DNA of 7,612 bases from Acidobacteriota bacterium (GCA_013813075.1 JACCSI010000598.1:1-7612), one strand, 5' to 3'; shown: positions 1 to 5,938, counted from the first letter of the stretch. The notes: generated from the sequence alone by a model not told the origin. Program-made: numbers and translations.

Positions 1-576
1 GCCGGGGGCTACGGCTTTGGGCTTGGCATTACGGAAACGTGCAGCTACGGCCACGTGGTGGCGCACAGCGGTGGGCTGCCGGGGTTCGGGTCGCAGATGC
101 GCTGGCTGCCCGAGTATGGTGTCGGCATCATCGCGATGGGCAACCGAACCTACACCGGCTGGGGGGGTCCGTGCGCGGCCGCGTTGGATCTTCTCGACAA
201 GAGCGGTGGACTCGAGCCGCGTCAGGCCGCGCCGTCCGCGGCGTTGATTCGTGCGAAAGAAGACGTGTCGAATCTCGTGGTGCAGTGGGACGACGCCTTG
301 GCCGACCGAATCGTGGCGGTCAACCTGTACCTGGATCGCTCAAAGGACCGGCGGCGACGCGAATTCGCTGAGTGGCGCGCCAAGATGGGGACGTGCGAGG
401 CCAACGCGCCCTTCACTTACGTCGAGAACGCACTGCGCGGTCGCTGGACGCTCAGCTGCGAGCGCGGGACCCTCGGGGTGGCCGTCACGCTCGCGCCGAC
501 CGATCCGCCGACGGTGCAGTTCCTCGAAATCGGGGCGCCACAGCCTGTCACTCGATCCGCGTGCCGGGCGCAATGA
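1..576 (+). CDS. Serine hydrolase of the class C beta-lactamase / penicillin-binding-protein fold, C-terminal part
   Basis: This is the last 191 residues of a gene that begins before the window, read in frame from base 1. Its first residues, around GYGFGLGI, followed by HSGG at residues 22-25 (V-A-H-S-G-G-L-P-G-F), match the third conserved box of class C beta-lactamase-like serine hydrolases, which is equivalent to the KTG box. The SxxK and YxN boxes would lie upstream and are not visible. The fold ends near residue 60. About 115 further residues form a charged extension with a Cys-containing stretch (GTCEANAPF, and LSCERGTLG). From memory, similar extensions occur in acidobacterial serine hydrolases, but I cannot name the domain. 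Possible activities are esterase, D-aminopeptidase or another peptidase; true antibiotic resistance is only one option and is not indicated. The stop codon overlaps the next gene's start in ATGA. Confident as to fold, not as to substrate. Confidence 0.85.
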   Translation, partial: AGGYGFGLGITETCSYGHVVAHSGGLPGFGSQMRWLPEYGVGIIAMGNRTYTGWGGPCAAALDLLDKSGGLEPRQAAPSAALIRAKEDVSNLVVQWDDALADRIVAVNLYLDRSKDRRRREFAEWRAKMGTCEANAPFTYVENALRGRWTLSCERGTLGVAVTLAPTDPPTVQFLEIGAPQPVTRSACRAQ

Positions 577-905
577 CCGCTGCCGACTTCCGGCGCATCG
601 CGCTGCGCATGTCGGAGACGCTCGAGGCTGCGCACATGGGCCATCCTGACTTCCGGGTGAAGGGGCGCATCTTCGCGACGCTGCACCCCGGCGAGAAGGC
701 CGGCATGGTCAAGCTGACACCCGAGCAGCAGCAGGACCTGATTGCGGCGCATCCGACCATGTTCGAACCGGAAAACGGCGCGTGGGGACGACAGGGCTGT
801 ACGCGCGTGCACCTCGCTGCCGCCGAGCGAGAGGTGGTGGGCGAAGCCATGACCTTGGCGTGGCAGACCGCGTGCCAGGTCAAGCGCCTGCGCAAGCCAC
901 GTTAG
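573..905 (+). CDS. MmcQ/YjbR-family protein
   Basis: A 110-residue protein, about the usual length for the MmcQ/YjbR family (small alpha/beta proteins with a CyaY-like fold). The family pattern is visible. A helix ends in E-A-A-H-M-G-H-P-D-F (residues 18-27), the strand RVKGRIFATL follows, then a K-L-T-P-E-Q-Q-Q-D-L-I segment where the family has a conserved post-strand helix. W-G-R-Q-G-C-T-R-V-H-L comes next, and the C-terminal helix ends LAWQTACQVKRL. The family is often labelled DNA-binding on structural grounds; its cellular role is not established. The ATG at 573 is chosen because it gives the normal family N-terminus and overlaps the preceding stop in ATGA, which suggests translational coupling to the serine hydrolase. 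The earlier in-frame start at 372 would only read an alternative frame of the hydrolase gene. Confidence 0.85.
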   Translation: MTAADFRRIALRMSETLEAAHMGHPDFRVKGRIFATLHPGEKAGMVKLTPEQQQDLIAAHPTMFEPENGAWGRQGCTRVHLAAAEREVVGEAMTLAWQTACQVKRLRKPR

Positions 906-911
906 CCGGAC

Positions 912-940
912 TTTCAGCCAGCCCCTGCAAGTGCGATAGT
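912..940 (+). promoter_or_regulatory. Weak promoter-like site before the unknown exported protein gene
   Basis: The hexamer GATAGT (935-940) matches four of six positions of TATAAT. It is preceded by TG one base upstream (TGC-GATAGT), an extended -10 arrangement. It ends six bases before the ATG at 947, so transcription would begin at or next to the start codon and give a leaderless message. A -35 element is poor (TTTCAG at 912-917). There is no Shine-Dalgarno before 947, which is consistent with a leaderless start. This is inference from position and pattern only. Confidence 0.35.
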
Positions 941-946
941 CGCTGG

Positions 947-1585
947 ATGCGTGACACGCGGTCCCGAGGAGTGAGAGGCGTTGCGGCGTGGATGATCGTG
1001 GGCGTCGGTGCGCTTGTGGTTGCGTCGTCGTGCGCGGTCGGGGTCGCTCCGAGACGCTGCCCGTTTGACCTGTTTCTGTCTGCGAACAAGCGTGCCCTCA
1101 ACGCGTTGAAGAATCGAACCAGCGTGCCTGCCGCAGACGAATTCGACGCCGCCGTGACCCTCGAAGCGCTGCTGGCGCGAGGCGACGATCGCAGCCGATG
1201 GAGCGCCACCAGGGCCGCGCGGATTGACGGCGTCGTCGTACGCGTACACGATGCGGACCCCGAATCGGCCAACTGTTTCTCGCCCGCGAGACTCGACGCG
1301 CACATCGAGGTGGCCCTCAGCGCCGACGCCGCGCCGATCGAACGTGTCATTGTCGAAGTCACGCCGCCGATGCGCGCGTGGGCTGCCGGCCGGCATCTTG
1401 ACTGGTCCACTGCTGCGCTGCAGCGTGACTTCGCTGGGCGTCGGGTGCGTGTTGAGGGATGGCTCATGTTCGACGTCGAGCACGACCAGGAGGCGGAGAA
1501 CACGCGCCCGGGCCACGATGACAACTGGCGCGCCACTGCCTGGGAGATTCATCCGGTGACGTCGATCGAGGTCTTTCGGCCTTGA
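947..1585 (+). CDS. Exported or lipoprotein-like conserved protein of unknown function
   Basis: A 212-residue protein with no domain I can name. Residues 1-29 look like an export signal: an Arg-rich start, then a hydrophobic run (MIVGVGALVVA, 16-26) and A-S-S-C ending at Cys29. That could be a lipobox, although Ala at -3 is not the preferred residue; Cys38 is a second nearby cysteine. The mature part has striking motif blocks: GDDRSRWS (79-86), N-C...D-x-H-I-E (109-121), VIVEVTP (134-140), then RVRVEGWLMFDVEHD (167-181 approximately), A-E-N-T-R-P and WRATAWEIHPV (194-204). From memory, I believe the same block order occurs in hypothetical proteins from Bacteroidetes and other phyla, so it is a real conserved family. 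Its beta-strand-rich pattern would suit an OB- or SH3-like barrel. The ATG at 947 is chosen because it gives the charged n-region and lies just after a -10-like hexamer. It is 41 bp after the YjbR-family gene. Confidence 0.8.
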   Translation: MRDTRSRGVRGVAAWMIVGVGALVVASSCAVGVAPRRCPFDLFLSANKRALNALKNRTSVPAADEFDAAVTLEALLARGDDRSRWSATRAARIDGVVVRVHDADPESANCFSPARLDAHIEVALSADAAPIERVIVEVTPPMRAWAAGRHLDWSTAALQRDFAGRRVRVEGWLMFDVEHDQEAENTRPGHDDNWRATAWEIHPVTSIEVFRP

Positions 1586-1590
1586 CAGTT

Positions 1591-1646
1591 CTATGGCGCA
1601 CCGCTCTATGGCTCACCGCTCTGTGCTTACGCTTCATGGCTTACCG
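1591..1646 (+). repeat. Short tandem repeat with a 15-bp unit
   Basis: CTATGGCGCACCGCT (1591-1605) is followed directly by CTATGGCTCACCGCT (1606-1620), one mismatch in 15. A third, partial copy, ATGGCTTACCGC (1635-1646), differs by one base from the corresponding 12 bases of copy two, after a 14-base interruption. The repeat starts six bases after the stop of the unknown protein gene. Read in one frame it gives M-A-H-R-S twice, which creates a spurious N-terminal extension of the amidohydrolase. It lies in non-coding DNA and its role is unknown; slippage duplication is the simplest origin. Confidence 0.75.
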
Positions 1647-1659
1647 CGCCGGCGTGCGG
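1644..1659 (+). terminator. Small GC-rich hairpin, possible weak terminator
   Basis: CCGCGC (1644-1649) can pair with GTGCGG (1654-1659), with one G-T wobble, around a CGGC loop. It lies about 60 bases after the stop of the upstream gene. No T-run follows, so it is not a classical intrinsic terminator. A hairpin of this size is easily found by chance at this GC content. Confidence 0.2.
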
Positions 1660-1726
1660 GTCGTTCAACGAGGCGTCGGTGTGACGTGAGCGACAGTGGG
1701 CCGTCCTCGGCGAGACCTCACCCGCG

Positions 1727-1735
1727 TGATACATT
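1727..1735 (+). promoter_or_regulatory. Extended -10 promoter element before the amidohydrolase gene
   Basis: TGATACATT (1727-1735) fits the extended -10 pattern TGnTAnnnT, with hexamer TACATT at 1730-1735. It stands out as AT-rich in GC-rich surroundings. Transcription would start near 1742, leaving a leader of only about seven bases before the ATG at 1749, where no Shine-Dalgarno is seen. I find no good -35 hexamer, which extended -10 promoters can do without. It would drive the amidohydrolase-cupin pair. Confidence 0.45.
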
Positions 1736-1748
1736 CCGCGTACCCCGA

Positions 1749-2723
1749 ATGGTCATCGACTTCCACAACCACTATTACCCCCCGGAATACCTTGACGCCG
1801 TGAAAAGAGGGCCCGCCAGGGTCAAGCTCGATTACGGCGGGGACGGCAACCCGCGACTGCACTACCCTGGCGATTACAACATCTTAGTGCCCGGCCATCG
1901 CGACCTCGACTACCGCGAGGACGTGCTGCGTGAACATGGCGTCGGCAAGCAAGTCATCACCTTCACGACGCCGGGCGTGCATTACGAGGATGTGTCCACC
2001 TCGATTGCCATGGCTCGCGAGATCAATAACGCGTTCGCGCGCGAGGTCAAACACCGCAAGTCCTTCACCGCCCTCGCCACATTGCCCTTGAACGACCCAA
2101 GGGCGTCGGTCCACGAATTCGAGCGTGCGATCAAGGAGCTGGGACTACCCGGGGCGATGGTCTTCAGCAATGTCAACGGCGTGGCTCTGGCCGACGCGGC
2201 CTACGAGCCGCTGTGGAAAGCGGCGAATGACCTCGCCGCCGTCATCTATATCCATCCCGCGCACCCGCACCACGTCGACGCGATGAACGAGTACTGGCTG
2301 ACCGCACTTGTCGGTTTTCTCTTCGACACAACCCTTGCGGCGGCGCATCTCGTTTTTGCCGGCGTGCCCGAACGCTACCCGAAGATCAAGTGGGCACTGA
2401 CCCATATGGGCGGGGCGCTACCGTACCTGGCCGAGCGCTGCGATCGTGGCTACGACGCGTTTGCTGATTGCCGCCGTCACATCGCCAAGCCGCCAAGCGA
2501 ATACTTCAAGCAGTTCTATTACGACACCGTGAACTTCAATCCCGACGCGATCGAGTTTGCCGTCAAGTTCGCCGGCGCGGATCACATCATCGCCGGCAGC
2601 GACTATCCGCATCAGGTCGGGAGTATCCCCAAGATGCTCAGCTCTCTCGCTACAATCGACGTCAGCGAGCCAGACCGCGCCGGAATTCTGGGCGGCAACG
2701 CCGCGAAGTTACTCAACCTGTAA
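1749..2723 (+). CDS. Amidohydrolase_2 family metal-dependent hydrolase/decarboxylase (ACMSD-like)
   Basis: A 324-residue cytosolic TIM-barrel protein of the amidohydrolase superfamily, closest to aminocarboxymuconate-semialdehyde decarboxylase (ACMSD) and related ring-acid decarboxylases. The metal site is complete: H-x-H at residues 6 and 8 (I-D-F-H-N-H), His169 in Y-I-H-P-A-H-P, and Asp285 in A-G-S-D-Y-P-H. His219 in L-T-H-M-G-G sits where ACMSD has its catalytic histidine. Length is normal for the family (about 320-340). The start at 1749 is chosen because the H-x-H motif normally lies within the first ten residues. The frame is open back to 1593, but that would add 52 low-complexity residues encoded by the tandem repeat and promoter region. 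No signal peptide is present. The exported cupin gene follows after 30 bp and is probably co-transcribed. Family is secure; substrate is unknown. No other kynurenine or catechol pathway gene is nearby, so a role in tryptophan breakdown is not supported. Confidence 0.92.
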   Translation: MVIDFHNHYYPPEYLDAVKRGPARVKLDYGGDGNPRLHYPGDYNILVPGHRDLDYREDVLREHGVGKQVITFTTPGVHYEDVSTSIAMAREINNAFAREVKHRKSFTALATLPLNDPRASVHEFERAIKELGLPGAMVFSNVNGVALADAAYEPLWKAANDLAAVIYIHPAHPHHVDAMNEYWLTALVGFLFDTTLAAAHLVFAGVPERYPKIKWALTHMGGALPYLAERCDRGYDAFADCRRHIAKPPSEYFKQFYYDTVNFNPDAIEFAVKFAGADHIIAGSDYPHQVGSIPKMLSSLATIDVSEPDRAGILGGNAAKLLNL

Positions 2724-2744
2724 AAACCGGTGATCCCGGTCAAT

Positions 2745-2750
2745 GGAGGA
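2745..2750 (+). promoter_or_regulatory. Ribosome binding site of the cupin gene
   Basis: GGAGGA (2745-2750) is a near-perfect Shine-Dalgarno placed three bases before the ATG at 2754, a slightly short spacing. It decides this start over the GTG at 2730, which has no such site and would add eight residues before the export signal. A small inverted repeat, ACCGG (2726-2730) and CCGGT (2736-2740), lies just upstream in the 30-bp gap after the amidohydrolase stop. Confidence 0.7.
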
Positions 2751-2753
2751 ACG

Positions 2754-3131
2754 ATGCGATCAAAAGTCATGTTGGGTGTCGCGCTCGCCGCGATGTTTGG
2801 TGGTGGTATGGCGGTGGGGGCCTGGCAACAGCAACCGGCCGGCACGCGACGCGAGCCGCAGTTCGAGAACAGCAACGTGCGTGTGTGGAAGTCGATCATC
2901 ATGCCGAATCAGCCGCTGGCGCTGCATCGACACGAGTTCGGGCGCACCATCGTGGCCCTCAAGGGCGGGACGCTCGATGTCGTCGACGGGCAGGGCAAGA
3001 CCATGAAGCAGATGACCTGGGAGACCGGCAAGGCCTATTGGCTCGACGTCGATCCGCCGAACGAACAGCACGGCGATATGAACCGTTCCAAGGAGCCGAT
3101 TGAAGTAATCGTGGTCGAAATGCGGAAATAG
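2754..3131 (+). CDS. Small exported cupin-domain protein
   Basis: A 125-residue single-domain cupin with a clear signal peptide: Arg and Lys at residues 2 and 4, then a hydrophobic stretch (VMLGVALAAMFGGGMAVGA), with likely cleavage after V-G-A at residue 23. The mature protein (about 100 residues) is one beta-barrel. Cupin motif 1 is seen as H58-R-H60, three residues, R64, six residues, G71; R64 stands where the consensus has a metal-binding Glu. Motif 2 is P101-P-N-E-Q-H106-G-D-M-N110, which fits P-x-G-x2-H-x3-N with Asn for Gly. Three metal-ligand histidines (58, 60, 106) are therefore kept. Small cupins of this type may be isomerases, lyases, dioxygenases or ligand binders, so function cannot be assigned. 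It lies 30 bp after the amidohydrolase gene and probably shares its transcript, but the export signal separates its location from that cytosolic enzyme. Confidence 0.85.
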   Translation: MRSKVMLGVALAAMFGGGMAVGAWQQQPAGTRREPQFENSNVRVWKSIIMPNQPLALHRHEFGRTIVALKGGTLDVVDGQGKTMKQMTWETGKAYWLDVDPPNEQHGDMNRSKEPIEVIVVEMRK

Positions 3132-3157
3132 CTTTCCACTCGACGACGATCGTGGAC

Positions 3158-3192
3158 CCGAGAGCGCCGGGACGCGGCGCGATTCGTCTCGG
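3158..3192. terminator. Hairpin in the convergent spacer, possible bidirectional terminator
   Basis: CCGAGAGCGCC (3158-3168) pairs with GGCGC (3176-3180) and, after a six-base bulge, TCTCGG (3187-3192), giving 11 base pairs around a seven-base loop. It sits in the 99-bp spacer between the stop of the cupin gene (3131) and the stop of the minus-strand hydrolase (3231), where a shared terminator would be expected. No T-run follows on either strand, so termination would need another factor or rely on the hairpin for 3'-end protection. No other feature is visible in this spacer. Confidence 0.4.
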
Positions 3193-3230
3193 ACGGGTTC
3201 GGCCGACCAGTCTAGGCCAGGCGCGGCGGT

Positions 3231-4058
3231 TCAAAAAGGCGATTGCACCGGCGCGCGCAGCGCCGCGACGAACTCGCGCACAGCGGTCCAGTAGTGTTCG
3301 GGCTCGGCCGGCTCGGCATCGTTGTGATCGCCGCCGCTGACGGTGACAAATCGCTTGGGCCCGGGTAACCCTTCGTAGAGGCGCTGACCGAGGCGGTACG
3401 GGATGACACTGTCGCGATTCCCATGAATGACCAGCGCCGGCGCTTGCACTGATCGCATCCACTCCGCGGTCGCGAACCTATAGTTGCCCGCCCACGACAG
3501 GGCGAGCAGTACTGGACTGGTTTCGAGCACCGCGCGGATCGTGGGGAAGCCCGCCTCGAGCACGACGCCCCCTGGTGGGTGCACGCGTGCGGCATATGCG
3601 GCCATTGGCGTCCCTAACGAACGGCCCCAGTAGACCAGCGGCAGCGACTCGCGCCCCAGCCGCTGTTGGACGAACGTCACGAGTGCTTCGACGTCGCGGT
3701 ACAGCCCCTGCTCGGAAGGGCGGCCGGTGCTCAACCCGTAGCCGCGATAGTCGACCGCGACGACATCCAGGTCGTGCTGCCATAGGCCGACCAGGACGTC
3801 AGTCCACATCGAGAGATTGCCGCCGTTGCCGTGGAAGTAGACGACCTGTGCCGCCGCGTCGCGTCTCGGCAGATGCCACGCCCGCAGACGCTCCCCGTCA
3901 GCGGTTTCAATCGTATAGGGTGTAAAGGACACGCCGAATCGCGCGGGCGTCGTGTCCTCCCCGACGAGTGGAAAAAAGGCGAGACGCGGTTCGGCACGCC
4001 GCACCAGGTACACGCCGGCTGTGACCACCACAACGAAGAGCACTATCATCTCCACCAT
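3231..4058 (-). CDS. Membrane-anchored alpha/beta hydrolase (BEM46/ABHD13-like)
   Basis: A 275-residue serine hydrolase. Residues 4-19 (MIVLFVVVVTAGVYLV) form one membrane segment, so the enzyme is anchored with its catalytic domain probably outside the cytoplasm. H-G-N-G-G-N (76-81) is the oxyanion-hole loop, D-Y-R-G-Y-G (103-108) is the family signature, and G-R-S-L-G holds the nucleophile Ser147. Asp216 (H-G-N-R-D) and His245 (G-G-D-H-N-D) complete the triad. The motif set matches the BEM46/ABHD13/YfhR group of esterase- or thioesterase-like proteins; the substrate is unknown. The start is uncertain: ATG at 4058 is used here, 4049 would start at the membrane segment, and 4082 would add an Arg-rich stretch. 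None has a well-spaced Shine-Dalgarno, and a GGTGGAG directly abuts 4049. All leave no real gap to the divergent amidase gene, whose ATG shares the CATG at 4056-4059. Confidence 0.9.
   Translation of the reverse strand: MVEMIVLFVVVVTAGVYLVRRAEPRLAFFPLVGEDTTPARFGVSFTPYTIETADGERLRAWHLPRRDAAAQVVYFHGNGGNLSMWTDVLVGLWQHDLDVVAVDYRGYGLSTGRPSEQGLYRDVEALVTFVQQRLGRESLPLVYWGRSLGTPMAAYAARVHPPGGVVLEAGFPTIRAVLETSPVLLALSWAGNYRFATAEWMRSVQAPALVIHGNRDSVIPYRLGQRLYEGLPGPKRFVTVSGGDHNDAEPAEPEHYWTAVREFVAALRAPVQSPF
4021..4049 (+). promoter_or_regulatory. Promoter-like site for the amidase-zwf operon, inside the hydrolase coding region
   Basis: GTGACC (4021-4026; four of six match to TTGACA) and TATCAT (4044-4049; five of six match to TATAAT) are separated by exactly 17 bp. 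The -10 hexamer ends seven bases before the amidase ATG at 4057, so transcription would begin at the A of the start codon and give a leaderless message. No Shine-Dalgarno precedes that ATG. The whole site lies within the 5' coding part of the minus-strand hydrolase gene (its membrane segment). Spacing and position agree well, but no experiment supports it here. Confidence 0.5.
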
Positions 4059-5928
4059 GCGTCTCGTGCGTCTTGTCCTCATCGTCTCGTGCGTGCTGGC
4101 AGCGTCCCTGCCTATTGTCGGACAAGGCCGACTTCCGGTCGCGTCGGTCACATTCGACGTCACTGAAAAGTCTATCGAAGAGCTGCAGCAGGCGCTGGCG
4201 GCCAAGCAAGTCACGTCCCGGCAACTGGTCGACCTCTACCTGGCCCGCATCAAGGCGTACGACCAGAGCGGGCCGTCGCTGAATGCCATTGTGGCGGTCA
4301 ATCCGGACGCCCGTCACGCCGCCGATGCACTCGATGCCGAACGCGCGAGCAAGGGATCCCGTGGCCCGCTGCACGGCATCCCGCTACTCGTCAAAGACAA
4401 TTACGAGACTCTCGAGATGCCGACCACGGCCGGGTCGGTAGCGTTGGCGACGTTTCACCCGCGACGCGATGCCTTCATGGTGCGCAAGTTGAAAGACGCC
4501 GGCGCGATTGTTCTGGGCAAGACCGCGATGCACGAGCTCGCGGCCGGCATTCTCACCGTGGGCTCCGGCTTCGGCCAGACCCGCAATCCGTATGATCTCG
4601 ATCGCACGCCGGGCGGGTCGAGCGGCGGCACCGGCGCCGCCATCGCCGCCAGTTTCGCCGCCGCAGGAATGGGAAGCGACACCTGCGGATCAATTCGCAT
4701 TCCCGCGGCCAACAACGGACTGGTCGGTTTACGGGGGACGCAAGGCCTCTCGAGCCGCACCGGCATCGTACCGCTGTCAAGCACGCAGGACATCGGGGGG
4801 CCGATTACACGACGCATCACCGACCTCGCGATCCTGCTCGACGCCACAGTGGGCCCTGACCCCGCCGACGCGCAGACCACTGCCACTGCCGGCAAGATTC
4901 CCGGGTCCTATCGCGCGGGGTTGCGAGCCGACGCGTTGAAAGGCGCCCGAATCGGGGTCGTCCGGAATCTGTTCGGGTCGGCGCCCGAAGATCAGGAAGT
5001 GACCACCGTCATCAACAAGTCACTCGAAGCCATCACCAAAGCCGGGTCCGAAGTGTTGGATGTTGTCATTCCTGGGCTCGACGAATTACTGCGCGATAGT
5101 TCGATGATTAATTCCGACTTCAAATTCGACTTGATGGAGTACCTCGCCCGATCGGAGAACCCGCCGGTGACGTCGCTTGCCGATATCCTCGATCGGGGCA
5201 TGTATCACTCGGCGCTCGAAAGTACATTCCGGGCGCGCAACGCCGTTGAGACGCGCGACAGCGAACAATCGCGGCGCGCGCGCATCAAACAAGCCACGAT
5301 TCGGCAAGTGACCGAAGCGCTCCTCAACGAGCAACGCCTGGATGCGCTCGTCTATCCCACGCTGCGTCGCAAGCCGGCGCGCATTGGCGAGGCGCAGGCA
5401 GGAACGACCTGCCAACTGAGCGCTCACTCGGGCTTGCCCACGCTGGCCGTGCCGGCGGGCCTGAGCGAGGACGGCGTGCCGATCGGCATGGAGTTTCTCG
5501 GGGCCGCGTTTTCCGAACAGCGGCTGCTGTCGTTGGGGTATGCGACTGAGCAAACGCTCAACCTGCGGCGGCCACCGTTTAGTACCCCTGCGCTCGTGGC
5601 GGGCAAGCCGCCGGGGCTGCGCACGGTCACAGTCAAGACCGACAATGATGTTCTGACGCTCCGATATGACGAAACCACGTCGCGCCTCCGCTATTCGCTG
5701 ACCCTCGATCCCAAGTCCAACCCGCCGATCGCCTCGGTCTGGCTGCACTCGGGCACTGCGGAGAAGCCCGCAGCCGGTCGTCACCGTCTGCACGGGGTCG
5801 ATGGCGAGGTCACCCTCTCCTCGACCGATCGCCGCGACCTTGCCGACGGCCGCTTGATGGCGCGTGTGTACCGGCAGGGCCGGGCCGGCAGCAGCGGCGA
5901 TTTTCGTGTGCAGTTCCCCGCAAAGTAG
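4057..5928 (+). CDS. Exported amidase-signature enzyme with an added C-terminal CHRD-like domain
   Basis: A 623-residue protein of the amidase signature family, which hydrolyses C-N bonds of amides. Residues 1 to about 23 form a signal peptide (MRLVRLVLIVSCVLAAS core), so the enzyme acts in the periplasm or outside. The catalytic triad is complete: Lys113 (L-L-V-K-D-N), the cis-Ser 188 in G-G-S-S-G-G (186-191), and the nucleophile Ser212 in D-T-C-G-S-I-R-I-P, exactly 24 residues after Ser188 as in fatty acid amide hydrolase. The amidase domain ends near residue 515. A further 103 residues (521-623) form a beta-rich tail with L-R-Y, V-W-L-H-S-G (His564), L-H-G-V-D-G and A-R-V-Y, which resembles the CHRD (chordin) domain. 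The start at 4057 gives a normal signal peptide; a start at 3952 would read antisense to the divergent hydrolase. GatA of the tRNA amidotransferase is unlikely because of the signal peptide and the absence of gatB or gatC nearby. zwf follows after 10 bp. Confidence 0.92.
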   Translation: MRLVRLVLIVSCVLAASLPIVGQGRLPVASVTFDVTEKSIEELQQALAAKQVTSRQLVDLYLARIKAYDQSGPSLNAIVAVNPDARHAADALDAERASKGSRGPLHGIPLLVKDNYETLEMPTTAGSVALATFHPRRDAFMVRKLKDAGAIVLGKTAMHELAAGILTVGSGFGQTRNPYDLDRTPGGSSGGTGAAIAASFAAAGMGSDTCGSIRIPAANNGLVGLRGTQGLSSRTGIVPLSSTQDIGGPITRRITDLAILLDATVGPDPADAQTTATAGKIPGSYRAGLRADALKGARIGVVRNLFGSAPEDQEVTTVINKSLEAITKAGSEVLDVVIPGLDELLRDSSMINSDFKFDLMEYLARSENPPVTSLADILDRGMYHSALESTFRARNAVETRDSEQSRRARIKQATIRQVTEALLNEQRLDALVYPTLRRKPARIGEAQAGTTCQLSAHSGLPTLAVPAGLSEDGVPIGMEFLGAAFSEQRLLSLGYATEQTLNLRRPPFSTPALVAGKPPGLRTVTVKTDNDVLTLRYDETTSRLRYSLTLDPKSNPPIASVWLHSGTAEKPAAGRHRLHGVDGEVTLSSTDRRDLADGRLMARVYRQGRAGSSGDFRVQFPAK

Positions 5929-5930
5929 GT
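5923..5930 (+). promoter_or_regulatory. Ribosome binding site of zwf, overlapping the amidase stop codon
   Basis: AAGTAGGT (5923-5930) matches seven of eight bases of the ideal AAGGAGGT and includes the amidase stop codon TAG (5926-5928). It is eight bases before the GTG at 5939, an ideal spacing. It supports this GTG as the zwf start and implies translational coupling: ribosomes ending the amidase would stand on the zwf ribosome binding site. Confidence 0.65.
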
Positions 5931-5938
5931 CGCTTCAC

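Noticed and set aside
55..576. Call of an antibiotic-resistance beta-lactamase
   Set aside because: Only the HSGG box and a long non-canonical C-terminal extension are visible; the fold is shared with many esterases and peptidases.
880..1552. Two minus-strand frames of over 200 residues opposite the unknown exported protein
   Set aside because: The plus-strand frame has a signal sequence and conserved motif blocks; the minus-strand frames show only Arg/Ser-rich shadow composition.
1593..1748. N-terminal extension of the amidohydrolase from an ATG at 1593
   Set aside because: The added 52 residues come from the tandem repeat and promoter region, are low complexity, and would push the H-x-H metal motif away from its usual place near residue 6.
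2468..3103. Plus-strand open frame of 211 residues across the amidohydrolase-cupin junction
   Set aside because: Overlaps two well-supported genes in another frame and has Arg-rich, motif-free sequence.
3952..4056. Upstream start for the amidase at 3952
   Set aside because: It would read antisense through the hydrolase N-terminus and bury the clear signal peptide that starts at 4057.
5086..5793. Long minus-strand open frame (235 residues) opposite the amidase
   Set aside because: Arg-rich composition with no recognisable motif, fully antisense to a gene with an intact catalytic triad; typical of open frames opposite GC-rich genes.
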